The position numbers were made by a program, and so were the translations under genes. 64,000 bases of DNA from Halapricum desulfuricans. GTDB lineage: Archaea > Halobacteriota > Halobacteria > Halobacteriales > Haloarculaceae. Location: NCBI RefSeq assembly GCF_017094525.1, contig NZ_CP064788.1, forward strand, positions 806,001 through 870,000, in the 5' to 3' direction. Positions 63,629 to 64,000 of this stretch are shown piece by piece. Under the pieces are notes generated by a model. That model searched no databases, was not told where the DNA came from, and saw nothing but the letters and a program-made list of their open reading frames with translations. The first letter of the stretch is position 1. Every line of letters begins with the position of its first letter.

Positions 63629-64000
63629 ATGACCGACGCTACGGATCGGATCGCAGTGCCGTGTCCGGCCTGCTCGCCCGAGTTCGAGACCGTCCACGAG
63701 GTGCTCTCGGAGGGCGGTCAGGCGACCGTCAGATGCACCGAGTGCGGACACGTCCACAAGACGAGTCTGCCCGAAGAGACCACGCTCCAGCGCGACGTCG
63801 TCGTCTCTCAGGACGGCGAGTCGTTCGCCGCGAGCACCGACGTGCCAGCCGAGGAGACGCTAGCTGTCGGCGAGGAGTTCCTGCTGGAGACCGACGAGGC
63901 GATCATGACCGTCCGGATCACCAGTCTCGAACTGGATGAGGATCGGGTCGAGCAGGCCCCGGCCGAAGCCGTCCGGACAATCTGGACCCGCGCAGTCGGC
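63629..64000 (+). CDS. HVO_0476-type zinc finger protein, N-terminal part
   Basis: The first 124 residues are present; the gene continues beyond the window. VPCPACSPEFETVHEVLSEG and VRCTECGHVHKT form a zinc ribbon at residues ~11-45, followed by a beta-rich domain (LQRDVVVSQDGESF, LAVGEEFLLETDEAIMTVRITSLEL). This is the layout of the haloarchaeal HVO_0476 family. Function unknown. Confidence 0.78.
   Translation, partial: MTDATDRIAVPCPACSPEFETVHEVLSEGGQATVRCTECGHVHKTSLPEETTLQRDVVVSQDGESFAASTDVPAEETLAVGEEFLLETDEAIMTVRITSLELDEDRVEQAPAEAVRTIWTRAVG

Overview
The window is chromosomal DNA from an extremely halophilic archaeon (class Halobacteria). The signs are high GC, very acidic proteins, leaderless genes with TATA boxes about 25-35 bp before the start codon, and archaeal or haloarchaeal markers: SRP54, MCM, Nop5/fibrillarin, Pus10, the RPA-Rpap pair, type III RubisCO, GshA, UPF0179 and several small haloarchaeal families. 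I would place it in or near Haloarculaceae, but that is a guess. There is no rRNA, tRNA, CRISPR array, complete insertion sequence or prophage. About 56 protein genes are supported, most of them core genes, with relic or repetitive DNA between some of them.

Layout. 1-296 is the start of leuB. 450-4785 is a respiratory nuo operon (nuoA-B-CD-H-I, minus strand) that ends after nuoI at a terminator-like hairpin, so nuoJ-N are not here. 4878-9564 holds purE, a 5'-truncated RND/MMPL exporter remnant next to an IS200/IS605-type right-end relic, a winged-helix regulator, gshA, and the C/D-box RNP pair flpA-nop5. 9707-13370 holds an acyl-CoA synthetase, a DASH-type cryptochrome and a decayed yjbQ gene. 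13446-21080 is the four-gene prkA-prkA2-yeaH(DUF444)-spoVR operon. 21455-25602 holds small conserved proteins, an M14-type deacylase, a soluble chemoreceptor-like protein and ahcY. 25693-31599 holds a 7TM histidine kinase, pus10, and an SsuABC-type ABC importer behind a 34-bp palindrome. 31605-37414 holds repeats, mcm with an internal island of foreign codon use, a membrane GAF protein, an XPD-type helicase and a 62-bp tandem repeat. 37543-46022 holds a zinc dehydrogenase, an HhH-MutS ATPase, a KaiC-like ATPase, NAD kinase, mobA, a DUF309 protein, SRP54 and a universal stress protein. 46146-51954 holds a PiT phosphate transporter, a flavoprotein disulfide oxidoreductase, a UDP-GlcNAc 2-epimerase and a MATE pump. 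52081-55576 is the rpa-rpap-phosphoesterase operon. 55724-64000 holds small zinc proteins, a Usp, a MinD-like ATPase, a second IS right-end relic, type III rbcL, a second RND remnant, purU, a KaiC-like ATPase with a partner, a DUF5789-like protein, a PHP phosphoesterase, a DUF6757-like protein and a partial HVO_0476-type zinc protein.

The main points for follow-up are these: two nearly identical IS200/IS605-like right-end hairpins, each supplying the stop codon of a convergent gene and each close to decayed RND genes; the codon-use island in mcm exactly over the Walker A-Walker B block where archaeal MCM inteins insert; the nuo operon that stops at nuoI; the deleted yjbQ beside the PrkA/SpoVR operon; the palindrome before the ABC operon; and tandem repeats upstream of the KaiC-like gene and after the XPD helicase. 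All protein names come from reading motifs; no database search was run.
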